Source of the DNA: Haematobia irritans
Lineage: Eukaryota; Arthropoda; Insecta; Diptera; Muscidae
Reading direction: 5' to 3'
Length of the DNA stretch: 64,000 nucleotides
Assembly: GCF_050003625.1 (NCBI RefSeq)
Contig: NC_134398.1
Span: 79,020,003-79,084,002 of the forward strand
This document shows, one piece after another, positions 21,991 to 34,135 of the stretch (position 1 is the first letter of the stretch; each line of letters begins with the position of its first letter). Both the position numbers and the translations under genes were made by a program. The notes beneath the pieces were generated by a model. That model made no database searches and was not told the DNA's origin. It saw only the letters and a program-made list of their open reading frames with translations.

Positions 21991-22611
21991 AAGCATGCAT
22001 ATCTTTATTATTTTAGTTTTTTTTTTTTGGTTATCACACTGCCTGATTACCACATGGATGGAGGGGCGGAAATTGCGGCCGCAGCCGATAAAAGTTTTCA
22101 TTTAAATATGAAGTTTGTCTTAATTATCCCCGCCTCATAAAACACATCATGCAATGAGACATCGTTGTGTGACGGTCTGAGAATGTTTCCACAGGGTCTG
22201 CATAACGATGCATAATTTTCATTAAGTCGGTTTTCCTAATTGATGTTTTCATTCGTTAGAGTTTATTTGCTTAAATTATGAATGTGGAAAATTTTTTTTT
22301 AGGGTTTTGTAGTTTTGAGTTTTTATGGGGACTTCAGACTACTACTTCAGACTTTTATGTTGGACATTTTACAGTGACGCTAGAATTGACTCGGCATACG
22401 CATAGGCAAACAGAAGGACATAGATTGGTTGTGAAAACCGGACATAAATTGGTTGCCAAACTCTTTAGTGACAGTTGACTGTATGTAGGAAGGTGTGTCA
22501 ACCAAAAAAGGACTAAAATTTCCAATCCTTGAATACATGAGTTTCGGTACAGTAAAGTACGGCACCATTTTCTAGGTTAAGATCGATGCATTTTGGGGAA
22601 AGAAGTTCACA
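21991..22611. other. No gene seen
   Basis: AT-rich intergenic DNA without a recognisable repeat, apart from a short mini-me-like hint near 22395. Possibly single copy. Confidence 0.4.
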
Positions 22612-22822
22612 CACGCAGAGAAGAAATATTATCACCCCACACATGTTTCAAGACCAAAATGTTATTTTTAGACGGAGAACAAATATGTTGTTTTCTTGCC
22701 AAATCTACATGGTTGCCGAAATGAGATACATAATTTCTGTGAAAAAAAAAACATGGTTGCGACAAAAAATAACATTTTGCTCTTAAAACATGTTTGAAGT
22801 GATCATATTCCTTCTCTGGGTG
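22612..22822. mobile_element. CAC...GTG MITE with ~60-bp inverted repeats
   Basis: A 211-bp element. CACGCAGAGAAGAAATAT at the left pairs with CACCCAGAGAAGGAATAT (inverted right end), and the similarity continues about 60 bp through 'caaaatgttattttt'. It is flanked by CA on both sides (22610-22611 and 22823-22824). No ORF. Confidence 0.86.
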
Positions 22823-23130
22823 CATTGAATTTCCTGTCTGAGAATCCATGATCAGATATAATACTCACAGATTGGGTTAGGTGTAGGGGTAGCCCGGTAT
22901 TTTTTATGCATCTCCCCTATTGCACTCATATAATAACCGTCAGATAATATTCTATGTACTGTGCTGATTAAATTTGATTAAGTGAATCTTAGTATACTAT
23001 GAAACTGAGGAAAACAATTCTTCGTGTCAAATAACTTTTTCATAAAAGGCTTTAAAAATGTTCCCATTTTTACCAAAATGTTCTCATAAAGCCTTTAAAT
23101 GCCGGAAATTATGATACCTGCAAATTACAA
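22823..23130. other. No gene; possible LINE-tail scrap
   Basis: Near 22867-22900 a 'ggttaggtg...ggtagcccgg' string resembles the LINE/SINE 3' end in degenerate form. The rest is unremarkable AT-rich DNA. Confidence 0.4.
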
Positions 23131-23545
23131 ATGAGCGCCATATGTATTAAAACTGACTTATGGTCCTATGTGAATTGTACAATAATATGTCGAAATTGTA
23201 ATGCCGCAGCGAAATCGAAATCGATGGACCAAAAGGCTTGTGCAAATTTGTTTTTATCAATTGTGCCTTCAGAACTGCAATTAATTTCCGAATGCTACAC
23301 ATCGTCAGAAATTTGAATAAATCTTGAAGCAACATTTCAATCTGAGGGTGCTGCAGGGAAATCAAATTTGTTGAAAAGAGTTGCGTTGGCTTGAATAAAA
23401 GAAATTGAAAGTGCTCGTCACCACATCAATGATTTCTTTAACGCAGTATCTAAACTGGAGGAAATATGATGATCAGGGACGACCTGCTTTACTGTTATCC
23501 AGCGAAAACGAAAGTTTTCTAATACTTTTGAATTTTTAACTACCA
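23131..23545 (+). pseudogene. Ty1/copia-type gag remnant
   Basis: One frame reads MDQKACANLFLSIVPSELQL, ISECYTSSEI, TGA, INLEATFQSEGAAGKSNLL, TGA, IKEIESARHHINDFFNAVSK, LEE. The pattern (DxKAxxxL...L...I...TSxEIWxxLE..F.S...K..L...........H...F...V..LEE) is that of the UBN2/gag region of copia-type LTR retrotransposons. The first TGA stands exactly where Trp is usual. After 23470 a frame change continues as LLSSENESF. No protease, integrase, RT or LTR is seen nearby. It is an old fragment. Confidence 0.7.
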
Positions 23546-23615
23546 TTTACGAAATATTCCTTCTCTGCTTGAAGGATTCTACAAATTCTTTAAACTTAAA
23601 ATTTAAAACGTCCTA

Positions 23616-25335
23616 CACGCAAAAAAATAATTCTTTCCTCCCAAACGAAATTTTAGACAAACAAAGTTAGTTTCTCATTTGCTTTTCGTTGAAAGTAAGT
23701 GTATTTGGAAGAAAAGTATATACTTTTTGTGATAAACGTTTATTCTTTTCCAGGATGTAAAAACAATTTCATAAAGACTAACTCAAAAATTTTTTTTTTT
23801 TCTGGCTAAGTGCATTTTCTCTCACATCTTTCTCACTTCCACGAAGTCTTTTAGTTCTTACACGCTCACAAAAAATCGCGTCTATAACATATACTCCCAA
23901 ACATATTTTGCTTCAAGCATATACATTTTTGGCTATTGCCCAAACATTTATATGTTTCATCTCTTCCAATATATAATATGTTTGAAAGCATATTGGTCTA
24001 AACAATATATGTTTGGGTAGTCAATTTCCAAACATTTTGTATTTTTGCATCCAAATTCAATAATGTTGTCTTCCAAAAAACAATATGTTATTATGTGAAC
24101 ATATAATATATTTGGAAGCATTTTGCACCCAAAAATATTATATGCTTAAAAAAATTCTCCCAAACAATATTGTGCTCAAAATTTTATTTATTTATTTATT
24201 TTTATATTTACAATCATAATGAATTATGAAAATAAACAGGTAATATAGGTGCTAACAACATAGGTTTTCGACCTGAATGCTCAAAATTTTGTTTCTGCCC
24301 AATTGTAAATTCCCCCACATCTTTCTCACTTCCACGAGATTTTTTAGTTCTTAGCACCTTTTTCTGTAATACAAACATTGTAGAAGAAATTATTCAATTT
24401 TTTTTTATTTTAATTTTACCTTTTGCCGGACGGGGATTCGAACAGCGGACCACACAGTTTGTAAGGATTAAAGAAGTAGCTGATCAATTGCCCACGGAAA
24501 AATAAAACAGAAGACTTTTAAAATGTTAATTTTGTAATAACAAGCAACAACCACCAATTTAATTCAATATCGCTCCCTGTTAAATAGCGCTCCAAGCTAC
24601 TAAACACATATATGTTTATAGTCTATTTCTAAATTAATATATGTTTGCATCCAAGCATATTATATTTAAAAACCTTTTATGTCCCAAACATAATATGTTC
24701 TAACATATTAACATATATGTCCCAAACATGTTATGCTAGTTTATGAACATTATATGCTTGCACTCAAAAATATTGTGTTTAAAAATTTGTGTTCCAAACA
24801 TATAATGTTTATAGCCAAACATATGAAAAACAGTCTTTTTCATCCGTGTAGCACCTTTTTCTGTAATAAAAACAATGTAGAAGAAATTATACGATTTTAT
24901 AAATTTTTAAAATTTAGCAGAAAAATACATTTAGTTGGGCACCGTGGAGCAGTGCTACTTCCGACTTGCATGCCAAGGGTCGTGGGTTCGATCCCTGCTT
25001 CGACCAAAGTTTTTTTTTACATATATTCCAGATATGGTCGGAAGATTCCGAAAAAATTTTCAACATTACATTCTACTATTTCAAATTTTTACTATAAACT
25101 GTAAAATGTGTCTTATTAAAGACCTAAGTCCGAAAAGAACAGTGTTTGATATAAACGAAATGGACTGTGTTGTTGGTTCAAAAATAACTTTTTTTATTGA
25201 AAAAATAAAAATTTTGTAACAAACGAATTTTTTTTGGTGATAAAAGTGTATACCTTTCGAAGCAATTCAAAAAACTCTAACAAAAGAAAAACTTTTTCGG
25301 TGCACGTTTTCCAAACGTTTTTTTTTCTTTGCGTG
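23616..25335 (+). mobile_element. Type II tRNA-module element, copy 1 (host of a type I)
   Basis: Starts CACGCAAAAAAATAATTC and ends TTTTTCTTTGCGTG, with TA on both sides (23614-23615, 25336-25337). Without the 988-bp type I element nested at 23861-24848 it is about 0.73 kb. It retains a forward tRNA-like module (24937-25006, box B GGTTCGATCC) but the reverse module present in sister copies is missing here. Confidence 0.86.
23861..24848 (-). mobile_element. Type I tRNA-module element, copy 2
   Basis: An inverted copy: CACGCTCACAAAAAATCGC at the left, ending CATCCGTG. The host reads TTCTTAGCACC when empty (27500 in a sister element) and TTCTTA...TAGCACC here, so the target duplication is TA. 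The tRNA-like module is at about 24418-24490 on the minus strand. Confidence 0.9.
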
Positions 25336-25343
25336 TATATCTA

Positions 25344-26313
25344 CACGGATGAAAAAGACTGTTTTTCATATGTTTGGCTATAAACATTATATGTTTGGAA
25401 CACAAATTTTTAAACACAATATTTTTGAGTGCAAGCATATAATGTTCATAAACTAGCATAACATGTTTGGGACATATATGTTAATATGTTAGAACATATT
25501 ATGTTTGGGACATAAAATGTTTGTAAATATAATATGCTTGGATGCAAACATATATTAATTTAGAAATAGCCTATAAACATATATGTGTTTAGTAGCTTGG
25601 AGCGCTATTTAACAGGGAGCGATATTGAACTAAGTTGGTGGTTGTTGCTTGTTATTACAAAATTAACATTTTATTTTTCCTTGGGCAATTGATCAGCTAC
25701 TTCTTTGATCCTTACAAACTGTGTGGTCCGCTGTTCGAATCCCCGTCCGGCAAAAGGTAAATTTAAAATAAAAAAATCATAAAATTGAATAATTTCTTCT
25801 ACAATGTTTGTATTACAGAAAAAGGTGCTAAGAACTAGAAAATCTCGTGGAAGTGAGAAAGATGTGGGGGAATATACAATTAGGCAGAAACAAAATTTTG
25901 AGCATTCAGGTCGAAAACCTATGTTGTTAGCACCTATATTACCTGTTTATTATCATTATGATTGTAATATATATAAATAAATAAATAAAATTTTGAGCAC
26001 AATATTGTTTGGGAGAATTTTTTTTAAGCATATAATATTTTTGGGTGCAAAATGCTTCCAAACATATCATATGTTCACAAAATAACATATTGTTTTTTGG
26101 AAGACAACATTATTGAATTTGGATGCAAAAATACAAAATGTTTGGAACTTAGACTACCCAAACATATATTGTTTAGACCAATATGCTTTCAAACATATTA
26201 TATATTGGAAGAGATCAAACATATAAATGTTTGGGCAATACCCAAAAATGTATATGCTTGAAGCAAAATATGTTTGGGAGTATATGTTACAGAAGCGATT
26301 TTTTGTGAGGGTG
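25344..26313 (+). mobile_element. Type I tRNA-module element, copy 3
   Basis: A 970-bp copy highly similar to 19444-20341, with TA on both sides (25342-25343, 26314-26315). It lies 8 bp beyond the end of the type II element. The tRNA-like module is at about 25683-25760. Confidence 0.89.
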
Positions 26314-26315
26314 TA

Positions 26316-27253
26316 GGAGCAAACTAGAATTAAAAATATGAAATTTTTTTTCAAACTAAAGCCATTTTTATGCAATTTATAAAAGTGTATTTATGATTTT
26401 TCCGAAAATACATTTGAATTAGTGTATAGGTAAATTTGGGGCATTTAAAAAATTTCCGTTTTGGCAGCAGCGATTTTACAATGTGGATTTTGGACAATAT
26501 TTGAAGAGTGGAAGGTATGCAATTGCGGTGTATAGGATATGACTACAATATGGGTAAATCATCATTGCAATTGTGTTTAACATTTTGGTATTCTGGCCTT
26601 ATTTTTCCAAATCGGAAGAACATACATATATATACGGGCTTAATCTAAATCTGTGCCGATTTGAATAAACTTCAGCACATTTAAATAGAATGTTAAATAT
26701 ACTCAATATGTCAAATATCAATTCAATTTTTTCTTAAATCTCGTTGAGTCTCGAGGGTATTTAAATCCGCGGCGATTTTAATAATATATTAAGTGTGATC
26801 TCTGTGCCCAATTTCAGTATTTTTTGGGTAAAACTTTATCCTCTGTGGTCATATGTATCTAAATTGGGCGAAAGATATATATTGGACCTATGTAGATATA
26901 AATCTGACCGAAAATTTCTCGGAGTATAACTATGGTCTCTGTGGTCATATGAATGTAAACATATATGAGAATGATATATGTATTTGACCGATTTCAACCA
27001 AATAAAGCATACTCTACGATATTATCAATTATACTTCTTGTGCAAAATAAAAAAAAAAAAAACAAAACAAAACAATAAAACTCGGGCTTCTGGCGCTATA
27101 TAAGTGCATATTAATTACATATATGGGAGCTGCATTTTTGGCGAAGACATCATGGGTCTATTTCGTCTCCTTCTGGGTGTTACAAACATATGCACTAACT
27201 TGTAATACCCTGTTCCTAAGTGTGGCGCAGGGTATAAAAACCAAGAAAATACA
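26316..27253. other. No gene; degenerate dipteran repeat
   Basis: Contains fragments resembling the 'tatatgggagctatatctaa' repeat family (see 51837-52445), e.g. near 26630-26680 and 27115-27130, and ends in 'ggcgcagggtataaaa', typical of that family's 3' end. Confidence 0.55.
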
Positions 27254-28165
27254 CACTCAAAAAAAAAATAATTCTTTACTCCCAAACGAAATTTTAGACA
27301 AACGAAGATCATTTCCCATTTGCTTTTCGCTGTAAGGAAGTTTATTTCGAAGAAAAGTTTGTACTTTTTGTGATAAATGTTTATTATTTTCCAGGATGTA
27401 AAAACGATTTCAAACAGACTAACTCAAAAAAACAATCCTTCCTGGCTAATTGCATTTTCCCTCATATTTTCCTCACTTCCACGAGTTGTTTAGTTCTTAG
27501 CACCTTTTCCTGTAATACAAACAATGTAGAAGAAATTATTAGATTTTATATATTTTTTTTTAATTTTACCTTTCAACTGGACGGAGAATCGAACGGCGGG
27601 CCATGCAATTTGTAAGCCAATCCACTATCCACTGGGCTACGTATGTTAGATGTTATTGCCATCAATAGCCAATTATCGTTATAAGTTATATTTGCGGCGC
27701 CCACGAGCCGATTAAACAAATTTTATTTAACGGAGGCATACATTTAGTTGGGCACCGTGGAGCAATGGCTAGTACGTCCGCCTTGCATACCAAGGGTCGT
27801 GGGTTCGATCCCTGCTTCGACCGAACACCAAACATTTTTTTGGTGTTCGGTCGAAGTTTTGGTGTATATTATAGATATGTTCGGAAGATTCCGAAAAGAT
27901 GTTCAACGTTACATACTACTATATTAAATTTTTACTATGAAACTGTAAAATGTGTCTTATTAAAGACTTAAAGTCAGAAAAGAACAGTACTGGATCGAAA
28001 CGAAATGGACTGTGATGTTGCTTCAAAAATATTTTTTTTTTATTGAAAAAAATAAAAATTTTGTAATAATAGTTTAAAATTTTCGAAGTAATGCAAAAAA
28101 CTCTAACAAACGAAAAACAATTTAGGTACACGTTCTCCAAACTTTTTTTTTTGTTTTACAAAGTG
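27254..28165 (+). mobile_element. Type II tRNA-module element, copy 2
   Basis: 912 bp, starting CACTCAAAAAAAAAATAATTC and ending with the inverse of CACTTTGTAAAAC, flanked by CA (27252-27253 and 28166-28167). It carries two tRNA-like modules in opposite orientation: reverse at ~27577-27645 and forward at ~27750-27823 (box B GGGTTCGATCCC). The interior between and around them is shared with type I copies. Confidence 0.84.
27750..27823 (+). repeat. tRNA-like module (forward)
   Basis: A-box-like GTGGAGCAATGGCTAGTAC and B-box-like GGGTTCGATCCCTGC, about 33 bp apart. The same kind of module heads the SINE at 40539 and is present at 24937 and (inverted) 44803-44872. The acceptor stem does not pair well, so this is a tRNA-derived module and not a functional tRNA gene. 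Confidence 0.75.
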
Positions 28166-28383
28166 CACAACATTTTTACTAAATTCGAAAATATTCAGTT
28201 CAGTATTTCCTAAAATTTGTGAATTTCGGCCAAAAGTGTACCCCTTTTTTCATTTTCAATTTTTAAACATGTTTATATTTTATTGTTGTACTTTCCCTTA
28301 TGGCCGCTTCTGTTTATAACCTCCAGCATAGGATGGGGCTCTATATTAGCTTTGTCATTCCATTTGTAACACCTCGAAATATT

Positions 28384-28820
28384 CACCCAGAAAAATTTTA
28401 AACCACCAAAGAAAGTGTAGGCTTATTTTTTGGAAAATTTTAACAAAAAAATTTTACTAATTGCAACATGATACAAATAAATTAATAATTTTTCTCAAGT
28501 TAAAGAAAATAAAGATACCACATTTTTTCTGGAAAAATTGTTAAAACGTCTTTAGCGCTATGAAGTTCAAGCCAGACACAATTTATGAAAAATTTTATTC
28601 ATTTTAGAACTTATGAATGCTTAAGTGGACCATTTTTAGTAAATTTTTAACTAAAACTTTTTTTCTAATTGTTAGTTCACGTCATTAAGGTAAGGAAAAA
28701 ATAATTAAAATAAGAAACATGTTTTCACCTTTGGCAAAATTTGCGTAAAATCAACTAATTTCCGTGAACTAAAAAAAGTTATATCTGCTATAAAAATTTC
28801 GATTACTTTTTTTCTGGGTG
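28384..28820. mobile_element. CAC...GTG element with TT duplication, 437 bp
   Basis: Starts CACCCAGAAAAATTTTAAAC and ends TTTTTTTCTGGGTG. The mini-me host gives the empty site ('aatattgctc' in the 18306 copy), so TT at 28382-28383 and 28821-28822 is the target duplication. The TIR is about 14 bp (CACCCAGAAAAAxx). Confidence 0.85.
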
Positions 28821-29166
28821 TTGTTCTTAGACCCCATAAAGTAGATATATTCGGGGTCGCTGTTAAAATTCCGAGTCGATCTAGTGATGTTGGTCCATCC
28901 GTCTGTTGAATCACTCCAAATTTGGTTCTTATTCGGTACATAATTATATATAGCCCCTATATAAACCGATACCCAAATTTAACTTCTGGAGCCCCACGGA
29001 GGAACACATTTCATTCGATCCAGCTGAAATTTGGCGGAAATTGGTTCGTATGGCTTCATAATTATGTATAAGTTCCTCAATTTAAACCGATGAAGAACCG
29101 AATTTCCTTATATAGGTATTTATGTTAGTCTGCCTTTTTTGTCTAACATGGAAACCTTATGAACTA

Positions 29167-29651
29167 CACAGAAAAAAATTTCCGTAGTTAAACTAACGCT
29201 AAATTAAACTTATTTTTATTGCAAAAAAGTATTTTTTTGTAGTTAAATGTTATTTTTTTTGCAAAATTTTCCACAGCCCAATGAAAATTGCGTTTTTTTA
29301 AGTATGTCTCAAACATTTTAAGAACTAAACGTGAGTATAAAGTTCAATAAGAAGTAAAGCAAATGAAAATTTTCGTAGGATTCCCAAAAATATTAATAAT
29401 GTACTGTATGGTTAAAATGGTCATGATTTGGCGCCAATGATTTTCTTCTTCCATTTGAGTTAATTTCTTCTTCTATGAGAGAATGTAATTTCGATAACTA
29501 ACGGTAATTTCGATAAAGTACAACGGGGCATTAAATTTTCCTGCTTTTAACAACGCTTTATGGAAATCTCAAAATGTCAAGTAAAATTTAGTTCAATTTT
29601 CGTACGAGTTAGTTTATTCTTCCTATAAAACAGTTTACATTTTTCCCGGTG
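29167..29651. mobile_element. CAC...GTG element, 485 bp
   Basis: Starts CACAGAAAAAAATTTCC and ends TTTTTCCCGGTG, with TA on both sides (29165-29166, 29652-29653). Internal 'agttaaactaac/gagttagttta' motifs mirror each other, and the element shares 'tttagttcatttt'-type motifs with the large elements at 30056-37123. Confidence 0.8.
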
Positions 29652-29790
29652 TAGTTTGCAATTTAGAAGACAAAGTTAAGAAGTTTCAAGATGCCTTGCT
29701 ATCGACAAGTGTTACTTCAACCCAAGTAATTCGATTGTGGATGACATTCTGTAATAAAACTTGCTACGTTATCCATGGTGGGGGAATATA

Positions 29791-30055
29791 TGAAAAAATA
29801 ATTGAAAATTTTAAAACCTTTATTGTTATTTTTGGACTTTTAAAGTCAAATATTTTAATGCGAATAAAAGATTAATTTATTCAATTTTTGTCATCCAACG
29901 TTTCCCTGGGTGTTTCCAGCTTCTTCAAGGATGGTGTTTTTTTTATTGAATATTTAATCTTTCGTCAGATTATTATCTATTGCACACTTAAAGTTTTCTT
30001 ATTCGCTCACATAACATGGGGCAAACATAAAACTTTTAAATAATTGCAGAAAATA
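29791..30055. other. AT-rich spacer
   Basis: No gene or recognisable repeat. Ends in the TA flanking the next element. Confidence 0.5.
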
Positions 30056-30599
30056 CACAGAAAAAAAGTGTCTCGTAAATTTAAGAAGATTTTTACAATA
30101 ATTTATTACAAGAATTTTCCAGAATTTTAGTTCATTTTTCGTATCTTCAACGAAAATTAACTACTCGAAAGGAAATTTTACAAATTCTAAGTAGCAATCG
30201 TTTAGTTCATGGCCTACAAAATACGATGGAAATTTCCTTAAAAAATTTCTTAACTGGTAGTTAAAAATTCGTTTGTCATGCTATAAAACTACTTGTGAAA
30301 TGTAAAGTACTTTCTAAATAATAAGTGCAATTTACTATAAGATTTTTTGTATGAGAAAATATATTTTTACGAAAAATTAACTTGAAAGTGGGTAGCAATT
30401 TCTTACTGACAATTCCTATAGTTGATAATTGTTGGTAAAAAAATACCCAATGAAATATTTTTAGTTCACATGTAATTAAATTTATAGACATTTTCGTCAA
30501 AAATGGTAGATAGCATTTCATGAAGTTTTTGCTAATTTTAAGTTAAACGGTTAACTTTAATCGTTTAATCGTTCTTACACTGATATGCATTTAAGAGTA

Positions 30600-32650
30600 T
30601 TGTTTATAGAGTAAATTGTGGACAGATGCGATGAACTAATGCGTAGTACAGAGATCTTTCTCGTCAAAGTGGAATATGTTTAATGTAAAGATGATGTTAC
30701 TTGAAAATTTTTTGAGAGTGAGAGCATGCAATGCAATAATGAGAAATGGTAGCGAGTGATGGGGATGTTGTGTATATCTGAGCGTGGGGTTGTTTTTATT
30801 TTTGTTCATTTTGTGGTTTGTGTGTGTATTTGTTATTCGCGGATGGTTGATTTGGCTGGATGAGGTGTTGTTTTCAATAAAGGCACATGTGTTTTTGTTG
30901 TTGTAGGAATGTTTTGGCTTTGCTTGGTTTTGTTTGGCATGCTTCAGTTGTATAGTTGGCGTTGGCGTGGGTTGTTGCATCTTTTAAGCAGGTATGCAAC
31001 AAGGAAATATAAAGGCATGGAATATTTTGCATTTTTGAGACATATATTGGTGTTTGTTTATTAAACCTTTTAAATGAAAGTTGTTAATATTTTAACGGTA
31101 GTTTAGAAAAAAGTTATTAAGAATATTTAGGAAAATATGTTGAAAATGTATTGAAATTTTTATTATTCAATGTAAAAAATTAATATTCAATTCCAGATGA
31201 ATTTGGAAAATTTTTGTTTTATCTCAGCGTATAGTTTAGTCATAAATTGGTAAGTATTTTTTTAATATGGCATTCTTTTAAAAATAATATTTTTTATGTT
31301 TATTATTATTTGTTAATTAATTTTTTTGGATACCAGTTTAATGTTTTTCTTTGTTGTAAAAGCAATATTTTATTTCAGAGCAACTCCAGATGGATTCGAA
31401 CAAATTTAAAAAATAGAGAATTGCCAAGTTTTCTTTTACAAATTGGCTTTCTTTCAACTAGAATATTTACATTTTTATCATCAAAATTACAGGTTTTTAA
31501 CACCTTCTTTAAGTATTTCTTTAATCATTTTTTTTAAACCAATGTAATATTTTTAATGTAAAATACAAATATTTAATTTCAGAATAATCCCTTAAAAATT
31601 TGGAAAAATGTTTAGTACTCCTTTGCTTGTAATTTAATAGTGTATTGGTAAGGATTCTTTGACTTTCTTTTAACCCTGAACAGTCATCCTTATTTTTTGT
31701 ACATTAACGTCATCCTTCGTCATTTTTGACTACGGCTCATTTCAAGGCGCTATAATTTTCATCGTGAGCGAAACTTGAATTTATTTTCTTATTCAATTTG
31801 GTTTTAATTAATATAAAACAAAAAAAATCATAAAACGGTCGAATTAGTATAATTTAAATGTACCATTTCCCAACAGACTAAAATGCATTTTAAATCAAAA
31901 ATGAAATTACGTGTCGTCATTTTGACGAATTATGACTGTCTAGGGTTAACCAGAATATTCGGTTTTTTTATCCATATTATTATTTTTTTCATTAGAAACC
32001 TATTTAATAATTGTATTTAATGTAAAAAATAAATATTTAATTTCAGAGTAACCCAAATAAATTTGGACAACTTTTTATATTTCCCCTCAGCGTACAATTT
32101 AATAGAGAATTGGTAAGTTTTATATTAAAACTTTGGCTTTCTTTCAACTAGAATATTTATTTTATTATATCCTTCACATCGATAACAACACAGTTTTATG
32201 AGTTTATATAGAATACTTCATTATTTCTCTAATTGTTTCAGGTATAAATTTTATGAGATACGTTTTCCAAAGAAAAGTTGAATTCCTTACACCATTAGTA
32301 AAATGCCTCCAAATATGGTAAGTGAGCTAAAATGATGAATTAAAAAACTATATTTCACTACATGGTGTTAATTTTTAACAATTTTCATTATTGCTTCCAT
32401 TTTTTTTCCAGCAAGATATGTGAAAAAATTACCTACAATGAATAAAAAAAGGATAAGTCAAAAATGTCCAAACAGCGAGTTCAAATGAACTACTCTCTCT
32501 TCCACGAGGTCAACATTTTTATTCACAAAAAACATTGTATTAAGAACTTTCATCATAAGTTTTTATAATAAAGTACTTTTGCTTAAAGAAAGTTTAATTT
32601 TAATGTATGAAAATGTTCATAATAATAAAACGGTTTGTTGTTCCTTTAAT
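30600..32650 (+). other. Candidate spliced noncoding transcript unit
   Basis: A donor CAG|GTATGC near 30992 is followed by short segments each preceded by a T-rich tract plus CAG and followed by GTAAG: 31197-31249 (53 nt), 31379-31423 (45 nt, donor mutated to CCAAGT), 31583-31647 (65 nt), 32047-32112 (66 nt) and 32242-32317 (76 nt). A last acceptor at 32411 leads to AATAAA at 32624. Four of these segments are diverged copies of one another. The joined product has no long ORF (the last junction would read MPPNMQDM then stop), so it would be noncoding or a decayed gene. Existence of the transcript is inference. Confidence 0.4.
31674..31945. mobile_element. TTAA-flanked MITE (piggyBac-like ends)
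   Basis: 272 bp. TTAA at 31670-31673 and 31946-31949; ends CCCTGAACAGTCATCC and GACTGTCTAGGG are inverted repeats. TTAA duplication and CCCT ends are the piggyBac signature. Its counterpart lies in the right copy (~34136-34423), so it was present before the two large elements separated. Confidence 0.85.
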
Positions 32651-32980
32651 TATTTAATTTCTCTGTACTGTGGAATGATTGGTTTAAAAATAGTTTAGTC
32701 GTCGAGATTTTAAAGAGACTGTTAACCAATTTTTATTATCGGGTTTCCCAAAAAATAAGCAAGTAAACCAAAATAATACTGACTTTTTAACTTGGTAGGG
32801 GTATATAAATCCTATGGCGTTGTAAAAATGAACTAAAATACAATGTTATAGATGAACTAAAATTTAAGAGAATTATAAACTAGACAAGTTGAAAAAAATC
32901 TTAAGGGCTCAAGCATGGTCAATATTACTACAGTTTAGTTCATTTTGCAATGGAAAAAGGTTCACTATTTTTTCAGTGTA

Positions 32981-33095
32981 GTCAGAATAAAAACTGAATA
33001 TCACAGAACTTTCCTATTTTCTAGATCACAGTTGAATATCGACTAAACTAAAGCTATTGTATAAATTGAATTATTTTAAATTATATTATATTCTC
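32981..33095. other. Spacer between the two large elements
   Basis: AT-rich, not part of either arm, no gene. Confidence 0.75.
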
Positions 33096-34135
33096 CACAC
33101 TGAAAAAACAGTGAACCCTTTTCCATTGCAAAATGAACTAAACTGTAGTAATATTGACCATGATTTAGCCCTTAAGATTTTTTTCAACTTGTCTAGTTTA
33201 TAATTCTCTTAAATTTTAGTTCATCATAACATTGTATTTTAGTTCCTTTTTACAACACCATAAGATTTATATATCCCTACCAAGTTAAAAAGTCAGTATT
33301 ATTTTGGTTTACATGCTTATTTTGTGGAAAACCCGATAATAAAAATTGGTTAACAGTCTCTTTAAAATGTCGACGACTAAACTATTTTTAAATCAATCAT
33401 TCCACAGTATAGAGAAATTGTATAATTAAAGGAACAACAAACCGTTTTACTATTATGAAAATTTTCATACATTAAAATTAAACTTTCTTTAAGCAAAAGT
33501 ACTTTATTATAAAAACTTATGATGAAAGTTCTTAATACAATGTTTTTTGTGAATAAAAATTATGACCACGTGGAACAGAGAGTAGTTCATTTGAACTCGC
33601 TGTTTGGACATTTTGACTTATCCTTTTTTTTATTCATCGTAGGTAATTTTTTCACATATCTTGCTGGAAAACAATGGAAGCTATAATGAAAATTGTTAAA
33701 AACTAACACCATGTAATGAAATATAATTTTTAATTCTTCATTTTAGCTTGTAAGTTACCATATTTGGGCATTTTATCAAATGGTGTAAGGAATTCAACTT
33801 TTCTTTGGAAAACGTATCTCATAAAATTTGTACGTGAAACAATTAGATAAATAATGAAGTATTCTATATAAACTCATAAAACTGTGTTGTTATCGATGTG
33901 AAGGACATAATAAAATAAATATTGTAGTTGAAAGAAAGCCAAAGTTTAAATATAAAACTTACCAATTCTCAATTAAATTGTACGCTGAGGGGAAATATAA
34001 AAAGTTGTCCAAATTCATTTGGGTTACTCTGAAATTAAATATTTTTTTTTTACATTAAATAAAATTATTAAATAGGTTTTCAAAAAATCTAATGAAAAAA
34101 TAATAATATGCATAAAAAAACCAAATATTCTTGAT

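Larger units (their letters stand above)
28317..29790. mobile_element. mini-me remnant, copy 3, twice interrupted
   Basis: Old mini-me: start 'cataggatgggg' at 28326, core and GTCY region near 28823-28905, 'tatagcccctatataaaccg' near 28950, and the 3' hairpin region 'aagtaattcgattgtggatg' near 29723. Split by elements at 28384-28820 and 29167-29651. Confidence 0.78.
30056..32978 (+). mobile_element. Large CAC...GTG element, left copy (2.9 kb)
   Basis: Starts CACAGAAAAAAAGTGTCTCG and ends TATTTTTTCAGTG, flanked by TA at 30054-30055 and 32979-32980. Its whole length is repeated in inverse orientation at 33098-37123. Inside, on the plus strand: a G/T-rich stretch (30700-30990), an array of exon-like cassettes bounded by splice-site consensus (31197-32317), a 3'-terminal cassette with AATAAA at 32624, and a TTAA-flanked MITE (31674-31945). 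No transposase or long ORF. Confidence 0.82.

Noticed and set aside
27750..27823. Functional tRNA genes (also at 36592, 40539, 44990, 24937)
   Set aside because: A and B boxes are present, but acceptor stems do not pair and all lie within repeated mobile elements; they are tRNA-derived modules.
30636..30980. A 114-codon minus-strand frame rich in N, T, H and P
   Set aside because: Low-complexity translation of a G/T-rich tract; the mirror copy in the right arm is broken, with no sign of selection.
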